This document shows, piece after piece, positions 20,839 to 29,459 of a DNA stretch of 29,459 nt. Both the position numbers and the translations under genes were made by a program. The notes below the pieces were generated by a model. It was given only the letters and a program-made list of their open reading frames with translations, was not told the origin of the DNA and searched no databases. Numbering within the stretch: position 1 is the stretch's first letter; each line of letters opens with the position of its first letter. This stretch comes from Perkinsus marinus ATCC 50983 (Eukaryota; Perkinsozoa; Perkinsida; Perkinsidae): assembly GCF_000006405.1 (NCBI RefSeq), contig NW_003206847.1:749360-778818 (forward strand), written 5' to 3'.

Positions 20839-23161
20839 CTCCTCCTTTACCCCGCATTTCCCTCCAGTACTCTGCCTCATCACTGCTAGCCGGCTGTCGA
20901 GATGAATACTCAGCCGATTGTCTCGATTCTCTATGGCGCCGAGACTCCGACCTTTCATATCCCCCTTCTGACAACAGACCCCTCACTCACCCCCCTACCA
21001 AGACTACTACTACCTCCTCCTCCTCCGCCTCGCGACCGATCATCCCTCGACCTACTCCTATGACCACCTTCCCTCGACCGTCTACCACTACTGTATCTAG
21101 AATCCCGGCTCTCATCCCTGTGGTGATGCCCATGATGCTTCCGTCTGAACTCCTCTCGAACATGTCTGGCCTCTTCTGACGGTTGCCAGTACCTTCACCA
21201 CGGCCAACCAAAAGTACAGCATTCCCAGGTAAAATCAAATTTTCATAGACAACTTTTTTCACTCCTTCGGCCAGCATCTCACAAGAAAATTAATGCTCTA
21301 CCCGGTCTCTTTGAAAGTTTGGGATTTCAATTCAACCAAGGACATGCGCAACGATGAACTCTTTTTTCATTGGCGAAAAAGTTAATTTCAGAGCTAACGG
21401 TATCACTATTCACTCACCCTCGAGATTCAAGCCAATCCTCGATCTGCATAGCAGCTTCCCCCACTAAATCGATTAACTCATCACGCCTGAGGACATCACA
21501 ATGACTCACCCAGCTGCCGTGACCCAATAGAAACTACAAGGCTATCATCACCAACGTATGTGGTGTCTACGCAGTCAACTGACAACCTACATCTATCTAC
21601 AGAATAGATCTATGTATGAAATAATATATCCTCTCGACGTATAATGTATGGAAACCCCTCCAATAGATCGAAAAATCGACACAAGCCCGGCTAGACGTGA
21701 CACAAGGAGAGTTTTTATGACTATGATGATTGTCATCCATTTTCATGCAAAATGAGTTCTTTTCGTCCCTTGTTCAGCCACATATGACATTCACTAGTCC
21801 TATGCGAATCTTAGCGCTAGGGCCTATATATATTCATTCATTATGTTGAATAAGCTTCCACAAAGTCTTGCGTTAATCCCCTATCATTTAAACTTTTGGG
21901 ACAGAATTTCCAGAGTCGCCCTTTTACTACGATGACCATCCGTTCTATTTCCTTTTCTCATTATACACATAACACTAGGCATACGATACGGCAATTAGCA
22001 ATGCTCACATGCTTCCCACAACGTTGAGGTCCATTCACCCGACTTCTCTACCTCTCAAGACCCTACTCCTACCTCGTCCGCATCGCCCCTGATATCTGCG
22101 ATCCAGGGTTGCCAGGGAGCAACGGAGTTACATGTCGACCTATGGTCATGGGCTTGCCGAAAACAACATCAGTAGGAGGATACCTACCAATAATGACAGT
22201 TTTCTAACTCCTGAAAATCAAAACCAAAATCGTTCCCCGTACTACAGCTTGACCGTCTCCTTAGACTTCTCTACCCGCACTACTCTCCCACGATACGGTA
22301 TCTCCCCCACTCGTATCGCCTCCTAAAACGATGATCTACAACGGGGGAAGATCACTGTAGACGATTTGCTAGTACTGGTAGAGATGATTTTTGGGAGAAT
22401 TTATGGTAGAGGATACTACCTGAGCTGCCGCCTCATTCTGGAACTCCACCAATGCAAACTGGCATTGGTCATAGGGTGACTAAAATGACAAAGTCATGGA
22501 TGAATGCCGCGACTGGGGATCGAACCGGGGACCTTGTGCTTACCACGTCGATAGAAGATTCCTTAATCTCCCCAAAATGTCCGAACATGCCTCGTACTTC
22601 TTCTAATGTAACTTGATTCGCCAGTCCCGATACGTATACCTGTGCATATTGCCTATCCCATACCACTCCTTCGCCGAATCACACCTACCGTCCTCTTCAA
22701 TATCATCTCCTCCCCCGAGTCCCTCACACCACCTCCTATAGTCGTTACTCCAACGCCTGGTTGTGGGCGAATCTGAAAGTTGCTATATGCGACCAGCAGC
22801 ATCACCAAGAACGAAATCCGCTTACACTGGTGACAGAGGCAGCAAGCTGTTGGGCCGCTGGAACACCCTGAAAGATTATCATAAGGAGCGGTAAAGTAGG
22901 AAGTCTAGTACGAGGTTGGGCAAGGGAGCCACAGCAGTAGCAGAGGCATTGGCATCTACAGGGTCGGTCACTGACACTGTTAAAGGGACCTGAGGGGCGG
23001 TCCGAGTGAGCGAAGTAGGCCATTGCTTACCCCATGGAAGGGCTGCCCATTGAGGGAATGAGCCGCTGTAACACCATTGGAAGTACCGAAGTCGACACGG
23101 GCGTATCTGGGCACCAAACTGCGTACAACTACTACTACTACTACTACTACTACTACCACTA

Positions 23162-23213
<52 letters not shown>

Positions 23214-23218
23214 CACTA

Positions 23219-23276
<58 letters not shown>

Positions 23277-23287
23277 CACTACTACTA

Positions 23288-23327
<40 letters not shown>

Positions 23328-23464
23328 CTTAGACTGGTCCCTGGGAAGGTCATGATCTGTACGTTGAGGACCCTATCCAGCCTCGAGAAGAGGTCTCGAA
23401 GGTTCTGCTCATTTGCCTGTACCGCTAAGTTACGGACGAATATGGTATTAGTCTGTCCCTCCAT
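20688..23464 (-). CDS. SR-type RNA-binding protein, two RRMs plus RS-rich tail
   Basis: Probable nuclear splicing regulator. Start ATG at 23464 (MEGQTNTIFVRNL, RNP2 of RRM1). RRM1 is split by a 221-nt intron and resumes YARVDFGTSNGV (RNP1). After a linker, RRM2 begins VYVSGLANQVTLEEV, is split by a 64-nt intron carrying a tRNA-like piece, resumes SPYDQCQFALVEFQNEAAAQ and ends IPYRGRVVRVEKSK. Further exons: GKPMTIGRHVTPLLPGN, RDELIDLVGEAAMQIEDWLE and an RS/RD/RG-rich region (RDESRDSRYSSGRRSREG, ERSESRRHRESRQS). The spliced C terminus is KGGGYGRR with stop at 20690-20688. Phases agree at nearly all joins; the one after RRM2 (near 22210-22240) was not settled. Three introns begin with GTAGTAGTAG. 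If the last is retained, the protein gains a poly-Ser run. Confidence 0.82.
20705..20838 (-). repeat. Intron of (GTA)n beginning at the donor, C-terminal
   Basis: Donor GGAG|GTAGTAGTAG at 20838, about 20 triplets to near 20778, acceptor TTGTCAG at 20705. Spliced, the protein ends GGGYGRR. Unspliced, the triplets read AGT and encode about 19 serines followed by a different tail. Confidence 0.75.
20968..21013 (-). other. 46-nt intron beginning GTAGTAGTAG
   Basis: Donor GGAG|GTAGTAGTAGTC, acceptor TTGTCAG. Removal joins a Gly run to GGYERSESRRHRES in frame; retention leads to a stop shortly after. Same donor sequence as the longer repeat intron, with only three triplets. Confidence 0.65.
22480..22543 (-). 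other. Intron in RRM2 with tRNA-like T-arm
   Basis: Donor GTAAGCAC at 22543, acceptor TTTTAG at 22480. Just inside the donor is GGTTCGATCCCC (B-box 22526-22516) followed by CGCGGCATT. The words AGCAC, GGTTCGATCCC, AG and a final CATT align with the tRNA-like piece in the methyltransferase intron. Removal joins IDV to SPYDQCQF in frame. Confidence 0.65.
23107..23327 (-). repeat. Intron of (GTA)n beginning at the donor, RRM1
   Basis: Donor CTAAG|GTAGTAGTAG at 23327. About 66 triplets run to 23128 with a few GTG interruptions; acceptor GTGCCCAG at 23107. Splicing gives TSLRYARVDFG, a perfect RNP1 context. Retention gives an immediate in-frame TAG. Confidence 0.85.
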
Positions 23465-25073
23465 TGGCGACGCCACAGGAGGAGATGACCACGATACTAC
23501 TAAACCCTACGGAGGTAGTTCTGGTAGGTACTCCAACACAATACCCAGTTGAACCCAGAGAGAGAAAACCAATAACGACCATAGCAGTATAAGATGTAGT
23601 GGCGATGTACATACGGCTACCTGCATTCTAGTATGAATGCACATATTGTTCATTGACAATCTACTACTGAAAGCATATATAAACTGTTATGACAAATCAC
23701 CACCCATACACAGGGTATGATCACGATCATGTGACTTGACCAAGTGAGTATGGACGAAGCTCTCACTGACACGCCTTCCCTTGTCTCCACTTGATAAGTG
23801 CATAGTAACAGATCGATGTAATAGTATTGAAAATGCAGTGCATTAGTCCAAATATTATACATTCACTGCATGCCGATAGATTAACATACATATCCTCGTA
23901 TGACTAGAATGGGTAGAACGTGCGACATCGTCGCAATTCACTTTTAGTGGCCTCGCAGAGGTTGCCTTAGTCTTACTGGACTTCCTCTAACTCAAAAACT
24001 ACTTCTCAAGGCGTACCGCGAATGGAAGAATCCTTACCGTAAAGTGAACACTTCCTTAGAATTTTCCATTTTCAAGGAATTCCTCCTGTGCCTCTTTTTA
24101 AGTTATAAGAAGGCGATCTTTTTCTCGAGGTGAGCCCCTTACGTGACAGGGCCACAGACCCCTAGTGATCGCCTTCACGCTGCTGACCGTAGGCATCAAC
24201 TATGCTGCGATTTTACAAGTGAGATTCGGGCAACCGCATCAGCAACGACTTGGTGGTGTTCGACAATCACCTCACATTGTAAAATTCAGGATTGCTACAC
24301 CGCTCCCTATGATACCTTTTTAAACTCTCATCGATTTAATCACAGATGTAGTTCTAACTTTCAACTTACTCCGATCACATGTAAAATGAAACTACGAAGG
24401 AGCTCAGAGACGATCCTACGTGTGACGCAATTCTATGAAGCGATCCTCAGCAACACACTATGTCGGGTTGCAATGAGAACGACGACGTCGACATTGGCTA
24501 ACGCGAGGCAGAGGAGAAGAAGGGAAACTTGAGCCAAGATGGCACCAGTTAGTGACAAATAAACTATAGCTACCTCGAAGTAATCGTGCTCTAAGTCCCG
24601 CTATGTGGCTGCGTCGGGCGGAGAACCAGGTTTCACCAACTCGCCAAGCTTGGTGATTTCGGGTCCTAATGAACTCTCGCCAACACGCTCAATCATGGGA
24701 TACGACCGCTTCTGGACCATATTTCACCTCTTTGGCTAACGAATTTCACCGAGAAAAATCCATCTTGCTATCTTGCTATCTCTTAGTGACATCACTTACG
24801 TGAGCGTTACCTTTACAGCATACTTAAGACCATCATGTGGCTACTTGAAACTACCCTAATCATACTGAAGTAGTCCCTATTAAGCAGACAACAAAATTAT
24901 CTATAACATTCTAACTTTTTGATGTCTTTCTGGAGAGAATTCAGCCTAAACGCTCGATAGTAGCATGGAGACAGGTTTAGCTTTTTTGCACGCATGTACA
25001 TAGCGCGAAGATATCCGCTTCGTTGATTGATCATTCACTCATCAAAGTTCAAACACAATCTATCAAATACACT
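23465..25073. other. Intergenic between SR gene and HSP70
   Basis: Shared upstream region of two divergent genes. No protein-coding gene recognised; a plus frame at 24143-24532 has no known domain. It holds the spliced-leader-like sequence at 24528-24543. Just before HSP70, a TTTTTT tract and CATAG near 25003 could serve as a trans-splice acceptor if this organism trans-splices, but this is only inference. Confidence 0.4.
24528..24543 (-). other. Spliced-leader-like 16-mer (possible relic)
   Basis: Minus strand GCCATCTTGGCTCAAG. From memory, the dinoflagellate/Perkinsus spliced leader ends GCCATYTTGGCTCAAG, so all 16 bases agree. The 5' six bases do not match, and no GT donor follows (next is TTTCCC), so it is not an SL RNA gene. 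It suits a leader kept when a mature mRNA was copied back into the genome. Confidence 0.5.
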
Positions 25074-27026
25074 ATGTCTTCCTCTAACAAGGCTCCCGCT
25101 ATTGGCATCGATCTCGGCACTACCTATTCCTGCGTTGGTGTATGGAAGAACGATGCTGTTGAGATCGTTGCTAACGATCAGGGTAACCGGACTACGCCCT
25201 CTTACGTGGCCTTCACTGATACTGAACGGTTGGTTGGCGATGCCGCTAAGAACCAGGTGGCAAGGAACCCCGAAAACACCGTCTTTGACGCCAAGAGACT
25301 GATTGGTCGCAAGTTCGATGATTCCGTGGTTCAGCACGATATGAAGATGTGGCCATTCAAGGTTACTAGAGGCGCTGACGACAAGCCGATCATTGAAGTC
25401 CAGTATAAGGGCGAGAAAAAGCAATTCCATGCTGAGGAGATATCCTCTATGGTGCTCACTAAGATGAAGGAGACTGCTGAGGCCTTCCTAGGTGGTAAGG
25501 TTAGCGATGCTGTCGTGACCGTCCCTGCGTATTTCAACGATTCCCAGAGGCAAGCCACTAAGGATGCCGGCTCTATTGCTGGCCTCAATGTCCTCCGTAT
25601 CATCAATGAGCCCACTGCTGCTGCTATCGCTTATGGTCTCGATAAGAAGGGTCAAGGTGAAAAGAACGTCCTCATCTACGATCTTGGTGGCGGAACTTTC
25701 GATGTCTCCCTATTGACTATTGAGGATGGTATCTTCGAGGTCAAGGCCACTGCTGGTGATACCCATCTGGGTGGTGAGGATTTCGATAATCGTATCTTGG
25801 AGTTCTGCATGCAGGATTTCAAGCGTAAGAACCGTGGCAAGAGCATTGAGGGCAACCAGAGGGCTATGCGTCGTCTCCGTACTCAGTGCGAGCGCGCTAA
25901 GAGAACCCTGTCCTCGTCTACTCAGGCCAGCATTGAAATCGATTCTCTCTTTGAGGGTATTGACTACAACTGCACTCTGTCTCGTGCTCGGTTCGAGGAG
26001 CTTTGCATGGACTACTTCCGTAACACCATGGGTCCTGTAGAGAAGGTCCTCAAGGATTCGGGTATTGACAAGAAGAGCGTCAACGAGGTCGTCCTTGTTG
26101 GTGGCTCTACTCGTATCCCCAAGGTCCAGTCTATGATCAAGGAGTTCTTCAATGGTAAGGAGGCTGCTAAGTCCATCAACCCCGATGAGGCCGTCGCCTA
26201 CGGTGCTGCTGTACAGGCTGCCATTCTCACTGGAGAAGGCTCTAGCCAAGTTCAGGACTTGCTGTTGTTGGATGTGACTCCTTTGTCTCTCGGTCTTGAG
26301 ACTGCTGGTGGTGTTATGACCAAGCTAATTGAGCGTAACACTACTATCCCCACTAAGAAGACTCAGACATTCACCACCTACGCTGATAACCAGCCTGGTG
26401 TGTTGATCCAAGTCTTCGAGGGTGAGCGTGCCATGACCAAGGACAACCACCTTCTGGGCAAGTTCCAGCTCGAGGGTATTCCTCCGGCTCCTCGTGGTGT
26501 CCCTCAGATTGAGGTCACTTTCGATATTGATGCCAATGGTATCCTTAACGTGAGCGCTCAGGATAAGTCCACTGGCAAGAGCAACAAGATCACTATCACC
26601 AATGAGAAGGGTCGTCTCTCTCAGTCTGATATCGACCGTATGGTTGATGAAGCTGAAAAGTACAAGGCTGAGGATGAGGCCAATAAGGAGAAGGTTGAGG
26701 CTAAGAACGCCCTCGAGAACTACTGTTTCAGCATTAAGAACACTCTGATGGAGGAGAAGTTCAAGGAGAAGCTCTCCAGCGATGACAAGTCCGCCATCGA
26801 AAAGGCTGTTGATGATGCCCTTTCGTGGTTGGATAGAAATCAGCTCGGTGAGAAGGAAGAATTTGATGCTAAGCAGAAGGAGGTCGAGGCTGTTGTTAAC
26901 CCCATTATGATGAAGGTGTACCAGTCTGGTCAGGAAGGTGGTGCTGCTCCTGGTGGCCCAGCTCCTGGCGCTGGTCCCGCTCCTGGTGGTAGCAGTTCCG
27001 GTCCCACTGTCGAGGAGGTCGACTAA
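25074..27026 (+). CDS. Cytosolic HSP70 chaperone, intronless
   Basis: ATP-dependent protein-folding chaperone. 650 residues from ATG 25074 ([11 protein letters not shown]); an upstream in-frame ATG at 25023 would add 17 unlike residues and is less likely. The three family signatures are present: [10 protein letters not shown] near the N terminus, [12 protein letters not shown], and [14 protein letters not shown]. The linker [15 protein letters not shown], substrate-binding domain and helical lid follow, then a Gly/Pro/Ala-rich tail and the cytosolic terminus EEVD, which docks TPR co-chaperones. Length is normal. Unlike the other multi-exon genes here it has no intron, a pattern common for heat-inducible HSP70 genes. 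No clear array of heat-shock elements was seen upstream. Confidence 0.98.
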   Translation: MSSSNKAPAIGIDLGTTYSCVGVWKNDAVEIVANDQGNRTTPSYVAFTDTERLVGDAAKNQVARNPENTVFDAKRLIGRKFDDSVVQHDMKMWPFKVTRGADDKPIIEVQYKGEKKQFHAEEISSMVLTKMKETAEAFLGGKVSDAVVTVPAYFNDSQRQATKDAGSIAGLNVLRIINEPTAAAIAYGLDKKGQGEKNVLIYDLGGGTFDVSLLTIEDGIFEVKATAGDTHLGGEDFDNRILEFCMQDFKRKNRGKSIEGNQRAMRRLRTQCERAKRTLSSSTQASIEIDSLFEGIDYNCTLSRARFEELCMDYFRNTMGPVEKVLKDSGIDKKSVNEVVLVGGSTRIPKVQSMIKEFFNGKEAAKSINPDEAVAYGAAVQAAILTGEGSSQVQDLLLLDVTPLSLGLETAGGVMTKLIERNTTIPTKKTQTFTTYADNQPGVLIQVFEGERAMTKDNHLLGKFQLEGIPPAPRGVPQIEVTFDIDANGILNVSAQDKSTGKSNKITITNEKGRLSQSDIDRMVDEAEKYKAEDEANKEKVEAKNALENYCFSIKNTLMEEKFKEKLSSDDKSAIEKAVDDALSWLDRNQLGEKEEFDAKQKEVEAVVNPIMMKVYQSGQEGGAAPGGPAPGAGPAPGGSSSGPTVEEVD

Positions 27027-27734
27027 AATTTTCAAGTGTACAAAAAATACACCGTCTATAATGATTGTTTAATTTCAACTAACCACTTGAGGCAATGCCT
27101 TCTACTAGTGGAAACCGAAAGACACAGTAAACACCCTTTCAGTAATACTGCGTAATCTGTACATCTCCCCTCTTGAGTTGATAATATTGTCAATGTGTTT
27201 GGTGGTTCTCTAACATCTCGTTATGGTACGAATCGTTTACATAGATCCTTATTTAGTGAAGAAGGTCCGTGTTGCTGTAATGGTAGATAGCAATTGTACG
27301 TAATTACTTCATCAAGTGAAGTGCAAACACAAAATGTTTTAATAAGACACTTCAGGTATGCTGTACCATCACCAAGTCTAATCTTGGCTCATTCGGACAA
27401 CTTCGTGGCTCTGAACATCTCACAGAGGTTGTGAGTCGTTTCGTTTTACGGCAGAGGTTACGATTTAACACTGGCTGCGAGGGTTGAGTGGAACGGAAAG
27501 GTCTTCATATACCTTTTGAAAGGTGCGGATAAACCGACATGAAGCCTCGAATCTGCCCTGTGTTGCTCAAGTCAACATCGTCATAGGTTTCCCCTCAACA
27601 GCGTACCGCCGGCCACTCCTACTACTTCCATCACAAGCCGATGTTGGTGGGAGGCCTCCAGTTCCCACCAACTCCTTCCGCAAGCTCATGATGGCGAGGC
27701 TACCATACAAAACAGCACACGAGAAAGAGCAGAA
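27027..27734. other. 3' flank of HSP70, no gene recognised
   Basis: AT-rich at first, with several short inverted words. An 80-codon plus frame at 27523-27765 has no recognised domain and ends inside the motif cluster that follows. Confidence 0.45.
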
Positions 27735-27960
27735 AAAAGTGCGATGTGCTGTAATAGTAGTTTGACGTACAGAACCGCAGAAGTGCGGTTTTCTACAACT
27801 AAAAGTCGCAGGTAACCATTACAGCACAAAAATAAATCGCACTGTCAAAAGAGCGGCTGCGCTCTTATTTACGAAAAATGTGTTATTATGAAATCGCAGA
27901 TGCTGTTTTGTATAAAGTGTGTATGCGGTTATGTATTTTGAGTGCTCTTTTGTCCGTTGC
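27735..27960 (+). repeat. Iterated motif cluster A upstream of PHD gene
   Basis: Degenerate copies of GTGCTGTTTTGTA, mostly on the plus strand with a few inverted. Examples: AGTGCGATGTGCTGTAATAG (27739), AAGTGCGGTTTTCTAC (27781), inverted TTACAGCAC and AAATCGCACT (27820-27844), GCTGCGCTCTTATTTACG (27856), ATGCTGTTTTGTATAAA (27900), ATGCGGTTATGTATTTTG (27922) and AGTGCTCTTTTGTCC (27941). The last three are 20-22 bp apart. Confidence 0.75.
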
Positions 27961-28125
27961 CCTTTTCATACATAACAGCAATCGCGATAAGTAACGTGGC
28001 GTTTCGATCGTTTGACGGCGGAGCGAAGTCGTCACTCATATTGTTTTACATTACTCGCCGTAACATTGTTTGCTTGTCTTCCAATGGGAAATTTTTTCAT
28101 TATCAGTTTGCGTTATTTGGTTCCT

Positions 28126-28596
28126 ATGCCTAAACCAATCTGCTGTCATATTTGCAATCGCGGGAGCGACTTTGGGGCGATGGCCGATTGTGACTCGTGT
28201 GGTATGAGAATCCATATTGCAGGGTGTGCCTATGAGGCTGTGGATTTTACTTCATCGCAGCGTTATGTATGCCATCGTTGCGAGCGTCAACGGAAAAGGT
28301 TCCGAGGAAATAGTACAGTTATTGAGCACTTGATTCCCGCGTTTCGAAAACTTAAAATCAAGTGTATATCGAATGGAACAGAGTCAGCGCGCCTCATGAA
28401 TGTAAGTATATATTGCTAAGTAACGCTGGCTGTTACTTGTTATTTGTTTGATAAAGTTGCACCTTAAATTGGATTGTTAGGAGAAATTTTTTAGGATCTC
28501 ATATCACCTTGCAAGCCGAAACCTTCTCGGGGTGCCATCGAGCAGTTGTGGAATAATACAGGGCAACAACAAACGTCGGTGGGAATGGTGAAGTAG
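28126..28596 (+). CDS. Small PHD-like zinc-finger protein
   Basis: Start ATG 28126 (MPKPICCHICNR). Exons 28126-28401 and 28495-28596 join in phase 0 through a 93-nt intron (GTAAGT, TTTTTAG) to about 125 residues. Zinc ligands: C7/C10, C22/C25, H30/C34 and C49/C52. The C4HC3 layout fits a PHD finger, but the His-Cys gap is three residues (HIAGC) instead of the usual two. A basic stretch follows (RQRKRFRGN). PHD fingers commonly bind histone H3 tails; the function here is not known. The second exon could splice onward to the open frame at 28734-29048 instead of stopping at 28596. Flanked on both sides by iterated motif clusters. Confidence 0.6.
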
Positions 28597-28733
28597 TGAC
28601 TAGTGCAATTCATCTCCTTGTATTGTTGCGTGAACACAGTACGTGTAGAACATCTATGTAACGTAGTATCAACAAAAGCATAGCGGAGCACGCGCAGCAG
28701 GGAAATTCCATAGCAGATGTGAGAGACAGATGA

Positions 28734-29048
28734 AGACCATGTGTATGCGCGTGGCACGCACATAACAGGAAAAGCGGCAGAAAAACCACACAACGGACAC
28801 ATTTCGCGTATGATAGGACTGAAAGAAATGAAGAGCTGCGTAAGTACGGACATCGTCAAAGTATCGTCCGGGTGATTGCAGATGAAACATCACCCAGTGA
28901 GGAATTCATACTTCCCGTAGCGGAAGAACGCTTCCAGAATGTAGTACTTTCCGGTAAGTTAATCTCTCTTATCCGCCGATGTTTTAGAAAAAATGCGAGA
29001 AGAAAAATAGAAATGAGCAGAAAAGTGGCAGAGGGGCGTATGCCATAA
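28734..29048 (+). CDS. Open frame, possibly later exon(s) of the PHD gene
   Basis: 105 codons open between stops, no family recognised. Contains KYGHRQSIVRVIADETSPSE and an acidic PVAEERFQNVVLS followed directly by GTAAGTT, a good donor, so the exon may end at about 28952. Amino acid composition (charged, few rare residues) looks coding. Whether it belongs to the PHD gene is unproven. Confidence 0.35.
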   Translation, partial: RPCVCAWHAHNRKSGRKTTQRTHFAYDRTERNEELRKYGHRQSIVRVIADETSPSEEFILPVAEERFQNVVLSGKLISLIRRCFRKNARRKIEMSRKVAEGRMP

Positions 29049-29084
29049 TGTATTTCTGCCGAGAAGAAAATTGAAGAAGAGCAA

Positions 29085-29340
29085 GTTCTAAAAACATGCT
29101 GAAATGCATTTCTGGCTAAGAGAAAAGAGCGTTTCAGCAAAAGTGCGGTTTTGCATAATTTCATAGCGCTTACGTAAATCAGAGTGCTATTATGTGTGAT
29201 AAGAGTGCGATTTTGTAAATAGCTGGCGCTGTTTTGTCGTTTAAAAACAGCAGACACATAAGAGCATGTGCGGTTCTTACGGGCCAAAATAGAAAACAGC
29301 ACTCCGCTGTTGTGCTGTTGTGCTGTTTTGTATTGTACCG
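29085..29340 (+). repeat. Iterated motif cluster B downstream of PHD gene
   Basis: Same degenerate motif as cluster A: AAGTGCGGTTTTGCATAATT (29141), AGCGCTTACGTAAATC (29165), AGTGCTATTATGTGTGATAA (29183), AGTGCGATTTTGTAAAT (29204), GCGCTGTTTTGTCG (29226), ATGTGCGGTTCTTACG (29266), inverted AAAACAGCAC (29293) and TTGTGCTGTTTTGTATTG (29318). From 29141 to 29226 the spacing is close to 21 bp each time. Confidence 0.75.
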
Positions 29341-29459
29341 GATGGCGAAAGGCTGGCGACGAACTCCTATTCGACCGATTTCCGCGCTTTGACGCGTCAC
29401 GCGCCATAAAATTCTACACTTCCCATCGGATCCGATGGCTATCACTGAACGCACTCCGT

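Noticed and set aside
22516-22545. A tRNA gene in the SR locus
   Set aside because: Only a T-arm-like 3' half is present, and the T-stem pairs poorly.
22980-23294. Long poly-Val, poly-Tyr and poly-Thr open frames
   Set aside because: They are readings of the (GTA)n array in different frames. The splice-consistent RRM1 reading makes the array an intron.
24528-24543. A functional spliced-leader RNA gene
   Set aside because: The 5' part of the leader does not match and no GT donor follows the CAAG end.
24900-25073. Heat-shock element array upstream of HSP70
   Set aside because: Only isolated GAA/TTC words were found, with no proper alternating 5-bp series.
25035-27035. Long minus-strand frames opposite HSP70
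   Set aside because: They are antisense shadows caused by the codon bias of the HSP70 gene.
28856-29407. 183-codon minus frame at the right end
   Set aside because: It runs through motif cluster B with no recognised domain; composition looks non-coding.

Overview
This window reads as nuclear DNA of an intron-rich protist, most likely a perkinsozoan alveolate (Perkinsus-like). Three things point there. The HSP70 is of the eukaryotic cytosolic type ending in EEVD. Most other genes are cut by very short introns, mostly about 40-55 nt, with loose donors, often GTAG. On the minus strand at 24543-24528 there are 16 bases, GCCATCTTGGCTCAAG, that match (from memory) the 3' part of the dinoflagellate/Perkinsus spliced leader. 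The genus is an inference. All exon joins below were worked out by eye from reading frame, splice dinucleotides and similarity to known families.

Layout. 1-1060: no gene recognised. 1063-3513 (-): complete multi-exon carnosine N-methyltransferase-like gene. 4086-10285: a roughly 6.2 kb Mutator-like DNA transposon with about 215-230 bp terminal inverted repeats and a 9-bp candidate target duplication. It carries a transposase with SWIM and C-terminal PHD fingers, a further upstream multi-exon reading frame, a 104-bp direct repeat and a 20-unit, 34-bp minisatellite. 10537-13328 (+): DHHC palmitoyltransferase of the plant/protist type. 14430-17564 (-): two tandem cathepsin X/Z-like cysteine proteases. 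18640-20331 (-): signal peptide, Kelch propeller, one transmembrane segment and a charged tail. 20688-23464 (-): two-RRM SR-type splicing protein whose introns contain (GTA)n arrays starting exactly at the donor site. 25074-27026 (+): intronless HSP70. 27735-29335: a small PHD-finger gene between two clusters of a degenerate motif repeated about every 21 bp.

The genes do not form a pathway; this is an ordinary eukaryotic neighbourhood invaded by mobile DNA. The main items of interest are the complete Mutator-like element, a three-copy MITE family, two intronic repeat families, tRNA-like pieces lying at intron ends, microsatellites grown out of 5' splice sites, and the iterated motif clusters around the PHD gene.
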